A stretch of 64,000 nucleotides of DNA from Listeria goaensis (lineage in GTDB: Bacteria; Bacillota; Bacilli; Lactobacillales; Listeriaceae): NCBI RefSeq assembly GCF_900186125.1, contig NZ_FYBQ01000001.1, positions 1-64,000 on the forward strand, in the 5' to 3' direction. The notes under the pieces are model-generated. The model was not told the DNA's origin and searched no databases. It worked only from the letters and a program-made list of their open reading frames with translations. Of the stretch, positions 8,753 to 17,126 are shown in pieces. Both the position numbers and the translations under genes were made by a program. Position 1 is the first letter of the stretch. The number at the start of each line of letters is the position of its first letter.

Positions 8753-9427
8753 TCAGATAAAATAAAATCCTTGCGCGTACGTAATCCCAAGACCTACCAA
8801 ATAATGGAATTGTTCCTTGTTTTCAACACCTTCTACAACCATCTTTTTCTTCTTTTTTTCTAAAAAATGATGCAAGTTGGTGAGCACTAATTTTTTCCCG
8901 TGATGATTTTGTACGTCTTTCAACAGTTCAGCGTCCGTTTTCACAAAATCAGTCGGGTGCCTTAGAACGCGTGCGATGTCTGCATAGCCTGAACCATAGT
9001 CATCAATCGCAAATTGCGTGCCAAAACGTCTTTTCAGAGAGGTCATTTTTACGTGCAAGTCGAGCAACTGGCATTCATCAATCACAGATGTTTCTAAAAA
9101 TTCAAATGTAATTTCGCCACTTTCTTTAAGTAGTTCTTCCAATTCTTGGTAGTGGTGGATAAACGTGTCGTAGGAAATATTTAAAAAAAGTCGTGTGCTT
9201 TCGCGCCAACTAAAGTGCTCGATGCCATTTTTAAGCGTGCGCAGTTCAAATTGACTGGTCAAACGGTTTTTCTCGCATTCTTTAATAAAATCCCCAATCG
9301 GTACGTTATGAACGCGCGTCAGGGATTCGTAGCCAAAAACATGATTTTCTTGAATGTTCACAATCGGTTGATAAATCGTTTGGAATTCATTGGATTCGAT
9401 CATATCCAAAATTTGGTTTTTATTCAT
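8753..9427 (-). CDS. pdeC: EAL-domain cyclic-di-GMP phosphodiesterase (PdeC-like)
   Basis: 224 residues, essentially a bare EAL domain without sensor. The signature EAL is ESL here (YESLTR), but all expected catalytic positions are present: Asn in LFLNIS, Glu in TFEFLET, the IDDYGSG pair, Lys-x-Asp in KTDAEL, Glu in VVEGVEN and Gln in YAQGFYF. It should hydrolyse c-di-GMP to pGpG in the cytoplasm. Its ATG overlaps the stop of the lipoprotein gene (ATGA), making it the last signalling gene of the operon. By position it corresponds to PdeC of Listeria. Confidence 0.9.
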   Translation of the reverse strand: MNKNQILDMIESNEFQTIYQPIVNIQENHVFGYESLTRVHNVPIGDFIKECEKNRLTSQFELRTLKNGIEHFSWRESTRLFLNISYDTFIHHYQELEELLKESGEITFEFLETSVIDECQLLDLHVKMTSLKRRFGTQFAIDDYGSGYADIARVLRHPTDFVKTDAELLKDVQNHHGKKLVLTNLHHFLEKKKKKMVVEGVENKEQFHYLVGLGITYAQGFYFI

Positions 9428-10407
9428 CTACTAACGTCCTTTTTTATCAAGGCTAACTCTTTATGCATGTAATCAAAGAAATGTGTCGTAGTAGCGTTCG
9501 ACGTATCCATCTCGTTTAGTTTATCCATTGCTTTTTGATAAAAATCTGGTTGATTTGTTTGCGTGTAGTATTCCGTAAGCATCGCATAAACGGCCGTCGA
9601 TTCAATACTTTCCACAGGTTCTTTCGTATCCCGATAAAAACGTGCATAAACTCGATTATTTTGTTCCCATTCGCTTTGCAAAAAAGCATCAAAATGCGGT
9701 TCTTTTTTATGAGTTAGCGTAACATATTGAATCGCAATTAGCATTTGATCAATCATATTCACTTCATTACCAGTCGTTTCATAACGCCCATCTTGAAAGA
9801 TTTCATCAAAAAACGGACTAGCTACCGCATTTTCTAGCGGCTTGAAGGCAGCCTTATCAAACCCAGCTTCTTTCATCGCGGTACTATTATAATAACTCAA
9901 ATGAAGCGTTTTTGCTTTTTCTTTTGTTTTAAAATCGAAAAAATCACGAGGTGTTTGGTTCCCCAAACCATATTTTTTCCAACTCACCGCGATTTTGTTC
10001 GCGAAGTCAGCGTACGGAGGGTAATTAAATTGGTCACTTGCCGCCTGAAGAGCTTCATAAATGCGCATATCATCTATAAACGCGTTTGTCGTAATACCAT
10101 TTCCCATTTTCCACTTAATAAATGTTTGTTCAGTTAGCAGTTCATTTTGCATCGCCGTAAAAAGCGAATGAAACGTTTGGCTGTCATTGTTTAAAACAAG
10201 ATACTGCATATATAAACCGATACTTTCCGACAAATAATTGGCATTTTTAGACACTTTATAGTCGGCAATTAACCCGTTTTCTGCCAAATAATTGGTTGCC
10301 ACATGTTTCTCCACATTTGCCTTTTTCGGCGTTGTTTCTTTTGGCGGACTTTGCGCGCACCCAGCTAGAAATGCGATAAGCGTCAGTAAAAATAATTTTT
10401 TAAACAT
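9424..10407 (-). CDS. GH8-like lipoprotein (YdaJ family) of the c-di-GMP operon
   Basis: 327 residues. An N-terminal lipoprotein signal (KKLFLLTLIAFLAGC) places it on the outer face of the membrane. The mature part resembles glycosyl hydrolase family 8: SESIGLYMQYLV carries the Glu expected for the general acid, and NAFIDDMRIYEAL resembles the GH8 D-x-R-I signature. Bacillus YdaJ, likewise a lipoprotein beside GGDEF/EAL genes, is the closest known type. It overlaps dgcB by 8 bases and the EAL gene by 4. It probably trims or senses an exopolysaccharide made under c-di-GMP control; substrate is inference only. Confidence 0.8.
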   Translation of the reverse strand: MFKKLFLLTLIAFLAGCAQSPPKETTPKKANVEKHVATNYLAENGLIADYKVSKNANYLSESIGLYMQYLVLNNDSQTFHSLFTAMQNELLTEQTFIKWKMGNGITTNAFIDDMRIYEALQAASDQFNYPPYADFANKIAVSWKKYGLGNQTPRDFFDFKTKEKAKTLHLSYYNSTAMKEAGFDKAAFKPLENAVASPFFDEIFQDGRYETTGNEVNMIDQMLIAIQYVTLTHKKEPHFDAFLQSEWEQNNRVYARFYRDTKEPVESIESTAVYAMLTEYYTQTNQPDFYQKAMDKLNEMDTSNATTTHFFDYMHKELALIKKDVSR

Positions 10408-11548
10408 CTTCCAAGCCCTCCTTTGAAAAGCTTGTTAAAACTTGATTCCGTCCGCTTTGTTTGGCAAGATAAAGCGCCTTGTCGGCCGCCTCAAACAAAC
10501 TTTCTTTCGTTTTATAGTTCGAATCAGGAAATTGCTGACAGGAAACGCCTAAAGAAATTGTCACTTGCCCGCTTTTTGGATTGTAAGGAAACGATGTGCG
10601 TTCAATTTGGCTCCGAATAATCTCGGCGATTTGCTGACTTTCTGGAAGTGCCACATTGGGTAATAAAATGGAAAATTCTTCGCCACCAATTCGGGAAATG
10701 AGCGCACTTTTTGGCAGCACATGATTGCTTAAAATCACACTAAACTGGGATAAAACCGTATTGCCCGCCTGGTGACCATGGACATCATTAATTTCTTTAA
10801 AATTATCTATGTCAATGACGATTAAACTAAGCGGTTTCTTTTTTTTCAAAGAAAGAAGAAAAGCTTTTTCAAATGTTTCTAAAAAATAACGGATATTAGG
10901 CAAATTGGTTAGCATATCTGTCATAGCAGAATTTCGAAGCTGAAACATGATTTTATTGCTCTTATCAATATAGTTACAAGCGGCAAATACGAGTGCGCTC
11001 GTTAGCATGAAAAGCGCGTAGTAAAGTAAGGCTTCGCTTCCAGTTAAAATGGTGTGGCTGCCAAAGTCGGTGAAGTAGTAGTAAGCTAGAACGGGAATGG
11101 CACAGGAAAAGACAATCAAATATTTTTTGAAATAGCTCATGTTAAGTTTGGTGACAATAAAGCAAATAAGATAAAAGCCTGTTAGCAGCAGAATAAATTT
11201 AAGCTCATTTTGCGTGGATTCCCCCATCCAAATGTGGCCGATAACCATGAAGCTATAGGCGATGGTGACAGGAATTCGGCCGCCGAAAATGGCAGTGATG
11301 AGTAAAATATTCATGCGCATGTTTGTATAAACGACTGTCGCCGCGTCTTGGTCCCCGCGAAAAATAAAATAAATGCCAGCTAAGCCGTAGTAAACACCAA
11401 TTGAAATACTTAAAAGCAGCTGACTTTTACGATGTAAAAACCAATTGGGTTTTATTTCGCGAAGTTTGCGGAAGGCAATTCCTTGAATGAATAAAATGGC
11501 CAGAAATGTCGAGATACTATCAATATAGGCATCAAATTGTGTAGGCAT
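10400..11548 (-). CDS. dgcB: membrane diguanylate cyclase (DgcB-like)
   Basis: 382 residues: about six membrane segments in the first 175, then a GGDEF domain. Domain marks are DMLTNLPNIRYF, the cation-binding VIDIDNFKEINDVHGH and the active-site loop ISRIGGEEFSILLP. GGEEF is a fully active variant. I see no RxxD inhibitory site before the loop. It makes c-di-GMP from two GTP in response to an unknown membrane signal. It begins 5 bases after dgcA with an AAGGAGT site. It is so similar in layout to the preceding gene that the pair must be a tandem duplication. Confidence 0.92.
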   Translation of the reverse strand: MPTQFDAYIDSISTFLAILFIQGIAFRKLREIKPNWFLHRKSQLLLSISIGVYYGLAGIYFIFRGDQDAATVVYTNMRMNILLITAIFGGRIPVTIAYSFMVIGHIWMGESTQNELKFILLLTGFYLICFIVTKLNMSYFKKYLIVFSCAIPVLAYYYFTDFGSHTILTGSEALLYYALFMLTSALVFAACNYIDKSNKIMFQLRNSAMTDMLTNLPNIRYFLETFEKAFLLSLKKKKPLSLIVIDIDNFKEINDVHGHQAGNTVLSQFSVILSNHVLPKSALISRIGGEEFSILLPNVALPESQQIAEIIRSQIERTSFPYNPKSGQVTISLGVSCQQFPDSNYKTKESLFEAADKALYLAKQSGRNQVLTSFSKEGLEDV

Positions 11549-11553
11549 AAAAA

Positions 11554-12702
11554 TTACTCCTTTAATGGAACTGTTAAATGAACTGCTGCATGAACACGGT
11601 TTCGTCCATTTTCTTTTGCGATATAAAGCGCCTTATCAGCGGTGTTTAATAAGGCTGCACCACTTTCAAAATCGTGAAGTTCGTCCATCGTTGCAGTGCC
11701 AACAGAAATGGTCAAGTGGATATCTTCACGATTAAAAGGGAAATCGGTTTTCTCAATTTTCCCCCTAAGCTGTTCGGCGTAAAGCTTTGCACCGGTGCGT
11801 GAAATATTTGGTAATAAAATGGCAAATTCTTCGCCACCAATTCTTGCGATGAGTGTCCCTTTAGGAAAAAGGACTTTTTGTAGGGCGCCACTTAAGCTTG
11901 ATAAAATAACATTACCCGTTTGATGTCCATATGTATCATTGATATTCTTAAAAAAATCAATATCAAAAATAATAATGCTTAGCGGTGTGCGATTTTTCTT
12001 GCTCTCAGCAAATTGTTCGCCTAAACAATTGTCAAAATGACGAAAATTGGCGAGATTTGTTAATGGATCTAAAATAGCTGACTGGCGCAAGGCAAAAATT
12101 TGTTTGTTGGAGGAATCAATGAAGTGGGCAGCCAGATATAATAGCAGGCTACAGAAAAAAGAAATGCCAAAAAATAAGAGCCACCTTGGAATAGCTTCCA
12201 TTTGAAGGGGAATAGCCATTTTAAGATGGAGATAGAAAAGCATGAAGGGCGTAATGCTCAGCTTGCTTAAAATGAACTTTTGAAAAAGCGAGATTTTCAA
12301 AGTGTTTACTTGAATACAAATAAGATGGAAAGAGATGATAAAAAAAAGATAGAGAAGTTGAAGGCTCGTGTCTGCGGCTAGCATGAGTTTGCCTACTGCG
12401 ATGATAATAGTTGCAATAGTAGCGGGGCCTACACCTGAAAATAAGTTTAAAATTAAGATAATGTTGACGAGCATGTCGGTATAAACGCCGTAATCTGTAC
12501 CTGGCAAGCCACGCAAAATAAAGTACAAACCTAAAACACCATAATACATGCCGATAAAATAACGGATGATATGGTGTTGCCAATTATTAATAAACCAATT
12601 TGGTTTTCTTTCGCGAAGTGAACGTAAAATCATACCGTGAAAAAATAGAGCGGATAAAAAAAGTGCCAAACTGGACCATAACGAGTCAATCATATTCCAC
12701 AT
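11554..12702 (-). CDS. dgcA: membrane diguanylate cyclase (DgcA-like), first gene of the c-di-GMP operon
   Basis: 382 residues, the same length and plan as the next gene: N-terminal half with about six membrane helices (MYYGVLGLYFILRG resembles the 5TM sensor type), then GGDEF with DPLTNLANFRHF, IIFDIDFFKNINDTYGH and ARIGGEEFAILLP. No RxxD product-inhibition site is visible. It is transcribed from the divergent spacer with a near-consensus promoter. Together with dgcB, the GH8-like lipoprotein and the EAL gene it forms a self-contained module for making, using and removing c-di-GMP. Confidence 0.92.
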   Translation of the reverse strand: MWNMIDSLWSSLALFLSALFFHGMILRSLRERKPNWFINNWQHHIIRYFIGMYYGVLGLYFILRGLPGTDYGVYTDMLVNIILILNLFSGVGPATIATIIIAVGKLMLAADTSLQLLYLFFIISFHLICIQVNTLKISLFQKFILSKLSITPFMLFYLHLKMAIPLQMEAIPRWLLFFGISFFCSLLLYLAAHFIDSSNKQIFALRQSAILDPLTNLANFRHFDNCLGEQFAESKKNRTPLSIIIFDIDFFKNINDTYGHQTGNVILSSLSGALQKVLFPKGTLIARIGGEEFAILLPNISRTGAKLYAEQLRGKIEKTDFPFNREDIHLTISVGTATMDELHDFESGAALLNTADKALYIAKENGRNRVHAAVHLTVPLKE

Positions 12703-12814
12703 AAAAAAAAGCTCCCTTTTTGTAATTCGTACGGGAATTCAGTAAAATAAAAAGATACGGTTAATTCAGAAGGCTAGTCACGGTGCTATTCTGATGATTT
12801 AATACATTTATCAT

Positions 12815-12843
12815 ATTATTACAAATTAACATATTGTTGTCAA
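12815..12843 (-). promoter_or_regulatory. promoter of the dgcA operon
   Basis: On the minus strand: TTGACA (12843-12838), 17-base spacer, AATAAT (12820-12815). This is a strong vegetative promoter about 110 bases before dgcA. The long untranslated leader leaves room for control; the -35 lies only about 20 bases from the divergent glycosylase-like start. Confidence 0.75.
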
Positions 12844-12864
12844 TATATGCAAAGGAAGGATAAC

Positions 12865-13536
12865 ATGCAGCCAAATGATGCTTTTTTTGAAACTTCAGAT
12901 ACTCTAGTTCAACTTGTCAAAAAACGGAGTGAACACTTGGCGCTGGAAGGCTTTGTAAAAGGTCGTGGTCCCAAAAAACCGCAAGTGATGCTAATTGGGG
13001 AGGCGCCGGGTGAAACAGAAATTCATAATTCAATCCCGTTTAGCGGCCGAGCGGGCGCTGAACTAATGAAGTCACTTGAGAGAGCTTTCTTAACGCGTGA
13101 GGACGTTTATATAACGAGCGCCGTTCGAAGTCGGCCTTTTAAAGACGTTTACAAGGTGGATGCGAAGTCCGGGGAGCGCGTTTTGAAGCGTTACAATCGT
13201 ACGCCGAATCAGAAGGAGATTGATGCGCACGCCCCGATTCTTGATGACGAATTGCGGCACATTGAACCGAAAATTATTCTGACAATGGGGAACATTGCTT
13301 TAAGACGAATGCTTGGGGGGAAAATAGCGGTTCCAGATGTGCGAGGTCAGCGCCTTTATGTACCTGCACGCGAACTGGTTACGCCTGGTAACCGGAAGTA
13401 CCAGGATACGGAGCGGAAATTTCGGATGATGGCAACGTTTCATCCGGCGAGTATTTTTTACAATCGAAAATTATTGCCGCTTATTGAAGCTGATTTTGAT
13501 GCGCTTCGGGTGTGGCTAAAGGAGATTACGACATGA
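12865..13536 (+). CDS. uracil-DNA-glycosylase superfamily protein without iron-sulphur cysteines
   Basis: 223 residues. The start at 12865 is chosen for the GGAAGGA site; an in-frame ATG 18 bases upstream lacks one. The family 4/5 UDG motifs are visible: LIGEAPGETE (uracil-binding loop, about residue 45) and TFHPASIFYN (HPS-like motif near the C-terminus). Family 4 enzymes carry four cysteines for a 4Fe-4S cluster; this protein has no cysteine at all. It may excise uracil by a cluster-free fold or act on another base. The next gene starts inside its stop codon (ATGA), so the two are coupled. Confidence 0.8.
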   Translation: MQPNDAFFETSDTLVQLVKKRSEHLALEGFVKGRGPKKPQVMLIGEAPGETEIHNSIPFSGRAGAELMKSLERAFLTREDVYITSAVRSRPFKDVYKVDAKSGERVLKRYNRTPNQKEIDAHAPILDDELRHIEPKIILTMGNIALRRMLGGKIAVPDVRGQRLYVPARELVTPGNRKYQDTERKFRMMATFHPASIFYNRKLLPLIEADFDALRVWLKEITT

Positions 13537-14627
13537 AAATAGCGGTTGTTGGCGCTGGCATTGTTGGTGCGAGTGCGGCCTATCATTTGGCGAAATGGGG
13601 ACATGAGACGACGATTATTGAGGATAAGGCGCCTGGGCAGGCGACGGAACATGCGGCGGGGATTATTTGTCCGTGGCTTTCAAAACGGCGGAATAAGATT
13701 TGGTATGAGCTCGCGAAACATAGCGCTGCTTTTTATCCGCAGCTATCAAGAGAACTGGCGGGGTTTTCTGTGGATTCTGGATACAAACAAGTTGGCACGC
13801 TTGCGCTTCGGGGAAATGAAATGGCGCTCGATGCTTTGTTTGCGCTTGCGAAGGAGCGGCGCGTGTCGGCACCTGAAATGGGCGAGGTGATTCGTTTACA
13901 AGAAGCGAATGTGAAAAAGCGGTTTCCGCTCGTGCAGCCTGGTTTTGGGGCGGTTTTCGTGAGTGGCGGCGGGCGTGTGAATGGCGCACGGATTCGTGAC
14001 GCGCTTTTAGACGGGGCGAAACGAAACGGTGCAGTGAAAATGGAGGCGCACGGTAAGGTGAACGCGGCAGGGGCGCTTTTTGCAGGAGAAGAAGAAGTTG
14101 CTTTTGATAAAATTGTGCTGGCAGCTGGCGCTTGGATGCCGCGATTCTTGGAGCCACTTGGTTTTGAGGCGGATGTTTTGGCGCAAAAAGGGCAAATTGT
14201 GACGATGACTTTTGCTGAGAAAACGGACGACTGGCCAGTTATTTTGCCGCCAGCTGCGAAGAGTATTGTGCCGTTTGATGCGGGGCAAATCATGCTTGGG
14301 GCCACACATGAAAAAGAAGCCGGCTTCGACCGTGAGCCTACGGAAGCCGGCTATGAGGAAATCATTCGAGAGCTCGCGCCGTTTATTCAGCTGGAAGGCG
14401 CACAGACGAGCACAATTTCGGTTGGAACTAGGCCATATACGCCTGATTTTACACCGTTCATTGGTCAAATCGGGGACACGCCAATCTATGTGGCAAATGG
14501 CTTAGGGGCATCAGGTTTAACAACGGGTCCTTTTGTTGGAAAACTAATTGCTGAGTGCGCGCTAGGTGAACCGGTTTCGCTGGATATCACACGTTTTGAC
14601 CCAGCGAATTATATCCGAAAGCGCTAA
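13533..14627 (+). CDS. FAD-dependent D-amino-acid oxidase/glycine-oxidase-like protein
   Basis: 364 residues. Start ATG 13533 overlaps the previous stop and has AAAGGAG upstream. The Rossmann motif VVGAGIVGASAAYHLA begins at residue 4; the DAO fold continues with LAAGAWMPRFLEP and the C-terminal FAD contact YVANGLGASGLTTGP. The protein should oxidise an amine (D-amino acid, glycine or sarcosine-like) using FAD. Conserved in the same place in Listeria next to the c-di-GMP genes. The gene is clearly GC-richer than its surroundings and its stop overlaps that of the converging YitT gene. Confidence 0.85.
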   Translation: MKIAVVGAGIVGASAAYHLAKWGHETTIIEDKAPGQATEHAAGIICPWLSKRRNKIWYELAKHSAAFYPQLSRELAGFSVDSGYKQVGTLALRGNEMALDALFALAKERRVSAPEMGEVIRLQEANVKKRFPLVQPGFGAVFVSGGGRVNGARIRDALLDGAKRNGAVKMEAHGKVNAAGALFAGEEEVAFDKIVLAAGAWMPRFLEPLGFEADVLAQKGQIVTMTFAEKTDDWPVILPPAAKSIVPFDAGQIMLGATHEKEAGFDREPTEAGYEEIIRELAPFIQLEGAQTSTISVGTRPYTPDFTPFIGQIGDTPIYVANGLGASGLTTGPFVGKLIAECALGEPVSLDITRFDPANYIRKR

Positions 14628-15490
14628 TAAAGCGGATTTTTATTTTCATCCAGCGTAAAGCCTTCCCCCATCACATCATGGACGACGCTGACAGAAACGA
14701 AAGCGTGTGGGTCGACGGCTTCGATAATATTTTTAAGTTGGATAATTTCGTTTTTTGCAACGACGATATAAAGCACATCTTGGTCAAGTTTGGAAAAGCC
14801 GCCGCGACCTTCTAAAATGGTGACACCGCGGTTCATTGCGAGCATGACGTGAGTTGCGATGGCGTTGTTGTCTTTCGAGATTATCATGGCTCCGCGTGCG
14901 GCATACGCGCCTTCTTGGACGAAATCAATAACGCGCGCGCCAATGAAGACGGCAACAAGAGTATACATGACTTGTCTAATGTCTAAATAAGAGAGTGAGG
15001 CCGTTAAAACAAGTGCATCGATGACGAATAATGTGCGCCCCATGCTAATCCCTTTTTTAAAGTGGAGCAATTTCGCGATAATATCGCTACCGCCTGTTGT
15101 CCCGCCGTAGCGAAAGACGAGCCCGAGTCCAACACCAGTGAAACTGCCTGCAAATAAAGCGACGAGCAGTAAATCTGTGTGCAAATCGAGTGTAAACGGG
15201 ATGCGCTGAAAAATCCATAAGAAAAGTGATAGGCTAATGGTGCCGATACCACTGTAAAGAAAGGTACGAAATCCTAAAATACGCCAGCCTAAAAGGAAGA
15301 GTGGAACGTTTAGGATAAGGTTTGAATAGGCGGGATCGATATGGAAGAAGTGTAACAAAAGGAGTGTAATCCCTGTTAAACCGCCTTCACCGAGTCCGTT
15401 TTGAATATTAAAATTGACAAGACCAAATGCATAAATGGCTGTGCCAAGCAAGATGAAAAGAATATTTTTAACCCGAAGTGTTTTGAACAT
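14624..15490 (-). CDS. YitT family membrane protein (DUF161 plus DUF2179)
   Basis: 288 residues. Five membrane segments span about residues 10-200, including the family motif NIQNGLGEGGLTGITLLLL near residue 30 and RYGGTTGGSDIIA near residue 128. The C-terminal about 80 residues are the cytoplasmic DUF2179 domain. Transport-like topology, substrate unknown. The 3' end overlaps the converging flavoprotein gene by four bases, so no terminator separates them. Confidence 0.88.
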   Translation of the reverse strand: MFKTLRVKNILFILLGTAIYAFGLVNFNIQNGLGEGGLTGITLLLLHFFHIDPAYSNLILNVPLFLLGWRILGFRTFLYSGIGTISLSLFLWIFQRIPFTLDLHTDLLLVALFAGSFTGVGLGLVFRYGGTTGGSDIIAKLLHFKKGISMGRTLFVIDALVLTASLSYLDIRQVMYTLVAVFIGARVIDFVQEGAYAARGAMIISKDNNAIATHVMLAMNRGVTILEGRGGFSKLDQDVLYIVVAKNEIIQLKNIIEAVDPHAFVSVSVVHDVMGEGFTLDENKNPLY

Positions 15491-15523
15491 AATCTGCTCC
15501 TTTCAAGATTTTTAGAATAACGT

Positions 15524-15529
15524 TATAAT
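15524..15529 (+). promoter_or_regulatory. -10 element of the dapB operon promoter
   Basis: Perfect TATAAT 39 bases before the GTG start of the MazG-like gene; the matching -35 position (TTTCAA, 15501-15506) is weak. Confidence 0.5.
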
Positions 15530-15567
15530 AATACTATTAGTGTACCAAAAAATGGGAGGTAAAGCGC

Positions 15568-15900
15568 GTGACAAAGACGATAAGAGAGATGCAACATGAA
15601 GTAGATGCTTTTATTGGACAATTTGAAGAAGGCTATTTTTCGCCACTTGCGATGATGGCAAGAATGACAGAGGAAACTGGTGAACTTGCGCGTGAAATCA
15701 ACCATTACTACGGCGAAAAGCCGAAAAAATCATCAGAAGGCGAGAAAACGATTCAAGAGGAACTGGGCGATTGTCTTTTCGTACTAACATGTATGGCGAA
15801 TTCGTTACATATTGATTTGGAAGAAGCGCATGACACAGTGATGCAAAAATTTGCGACACGCGACATAAATCGCTGGACGAAAAAGGAGGAAGAAAAATGA
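15568..15900 (+). CDS. MazG-like nucleotide pyrophosphohydrolase (YpjD family)
   Basis: 110 residues, single MazG domain. GTG start with GGGAGGT seven bases upstream. The metal-binding pattern is present: [15 protein letters not shown] (ExxE) and [13 protein letters not shown] (ExxD). Such small proteins hydrolyse NTPs or dNTPs to the monophosphate, with house-cleaning roles. First gene of a tightly packed operon; its stop overlaps the dapB start (ATGA). Confidence 0.88.
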   Translation: MTKTIREMQHEVDAFIGQFEEGYFSPLAMMARMTEETGELAREINHYYGEKPKKSSEGEKTIQEELGDCLFVLTCMANSLHIDLEEAHDTVMQKFATRDINRWTKKEEEK

Positions 15901-16688
15901 TACGAGTAGCAGTATCTGGTTATAAAGGTAGAATGGGACATGAGGTCGTAAAAACGGTGTTACGAGAAAGCGACTTGGAACTTGTTGGTGTGTTAGATAA
16001 AGATCCAGTAGAAAAAAATATAAATGAATTAGCGGAATTTAGTGAACTAAATGTGCCGGTATTTGGTGATTTAGGACAGCTCCTTACCGAAGTGAAGCCA
16101 GAAGCTGTTGTGGACTTTACGATGCCAAGTGTGGCGTATTCTAATACGAAAAAAATTATTGAGCATGGGGTACGCGCGATTGTTGGCACAACTGGATTTT
16201 CGCCCGAGCAAATCGAAGAACTGACAAAGCTTGCTGCGGATAAAAAAATCGGCAGTTTGATTGCCCCTAATTTTGCTGTTGGTGCTGTTTTGATGATGCA
16301 ATTTGCTGAAAAAGCGGCGGCGTATTTTCCAAATGTTGAAATTATCGAGCTCCACCATGATAAAAAGTTAGATGCCCCGAGCGGAACCGCGGTAAAAACG
16401 GCGGAAATGATTTCCAAAACACGTGAAAAGATTAAACAAGGCGCGATTGGGGAAGAAGAAACTATTCAAGGTGCTCGCGGTGCCGATTATGAAGGCATGC
16501 GCATTCATAGTGTTCGCTTACCGGGACTCGTCGCCCATCAAGAAGTTATTTTTGGTTCAGAAGGGCAAGGGCTGACCATTCGGCACGACTCTTATGACCG
16601 TATTTCCTTCATGTCAGGCGTTGCGCTTGCTATCCGTAAAACAGCCGAATTCGATACGCTCATTTACGGACTTGAAAATATTTTATGA
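15897..16688 (+). CDS. dapB: 4-hydroxy-tetrahydrodipicolinate reductase
   Basis: 263 residues, the normal length. N-terminal NAD(P)-binding motif [12 protein letters not shown], then VVDFTMPSV and the diagnostic active-site segment [15 protein letters not shown] with the catalytic His pair and Lys. It performs the second dedicated step of lysine and diaminopimelate synthesis in the cytoplasm, feeding the cell wall. Translationally coupled to the preceding MazG-like gene; mgsA follows within 14 bases. Confidence 0.97.
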   Translation: MIRVAVSGYKGRMGHEVVKTVLRESDLELVGVLDKDPVEKNINELAEFSELNVPVFGDLGQLLTEVKPEAVVDFTMPSVAYSNTKKIIEHGVRAIVGTTGFSPEQIEELTKLAADKKIGSLIAPNFAVGAVLMMQFAEKAAAYFPNVEIIELHHDKKLDAPSGTAVKTAEMISKTREKIKQGAIGEEETIQGARGADYEGMRIHSVRLPGLVAHQEVIFGSEGQGLTIRHDSYDRISFMSGVALAIRKTAEFDTLIYGLENIL

Positions 16689-16702
16689 TGGAAGTGAAAA
16701 AA

Positions 16703-17110
16703 ATGAATATTGCCCTGATTGCTCACGATGAAAAAAAGGAACAAATTATTGAACTTGCGCTAAGCTACAAAAATTATTTGAAGCCGCACACGCTTTTTGC
16801 AACTGGCACGACTGGAAAGCGAATCATCGAAGAAGTAGGGCTTGATGTCCATCGTTTTAAATCCGGACCGCACGGTGGTGACCAGCAAATTGGTGCGAAA
16901 ATATCGGAAAATCAGATGGACTTAGTCATTTTTTTACGTGACCCATTAACAGCACAGCCGCACGAGCCAGATGTGACGGCGCTAATCAGACTTTGTGATG
17001 TATATGCGATTCCGCTTGCGACGAACATCGGGACAGCGGAAGTACTGCTTCGCGGACTTTCAAAAGGCTTTTTAGATTGGCGGAAACTACGACGTGACGA
17101 CACGTTTTAA
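16703..17110 (+). CDS. mgsA: methylglyoxal synthase
   Basis: 135 residues from ATG 16703, chosen because GGAAGTG lies just ahead and family members begin [12 protein letters not shown]; an ATG at 16685 overlapping the dapB stop would add six residues. Phosphate-binding and catalytic motifs are present: [21 protein letters not shown] with the catalytic Asp, and [14 protein letters not shown]. It converts dihydroxyacetone phosphate to methylglyoxal, a bypass relieving sugar-phosphate stress. Within the dapB-cca-birA operon. Confidence 0.95.
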   Translation: MNIALIAHDEKKEQIIELALSYKNYLKPHTLFATGTTGKRIIEEVGLDVHRFKSGPHGGDQQIGAKISENQMDLVIFLRDPLTAQPHEPDVTALIRLCDVYAIPLATNIGTAEVLLRGLSKGFLDWRKLRRDDTF

Positions 17111-17126
17111 GAAACGAGAGAGAGCG

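Noticed and set aside
13663-14305. Long antisense open frames (160-190 codons) inside the D-amino-acid-oxidase-like gene
   Set aside because: They mirror a GC-rich coding gene, have no ribosome site or recognisable protein, and overlap one another in different frames.
15920-16417. Antisense open frame of 165 codons inside dapB
   Set aside because: Same reason: complementary to an essential, well-conserved gene and without start signals.
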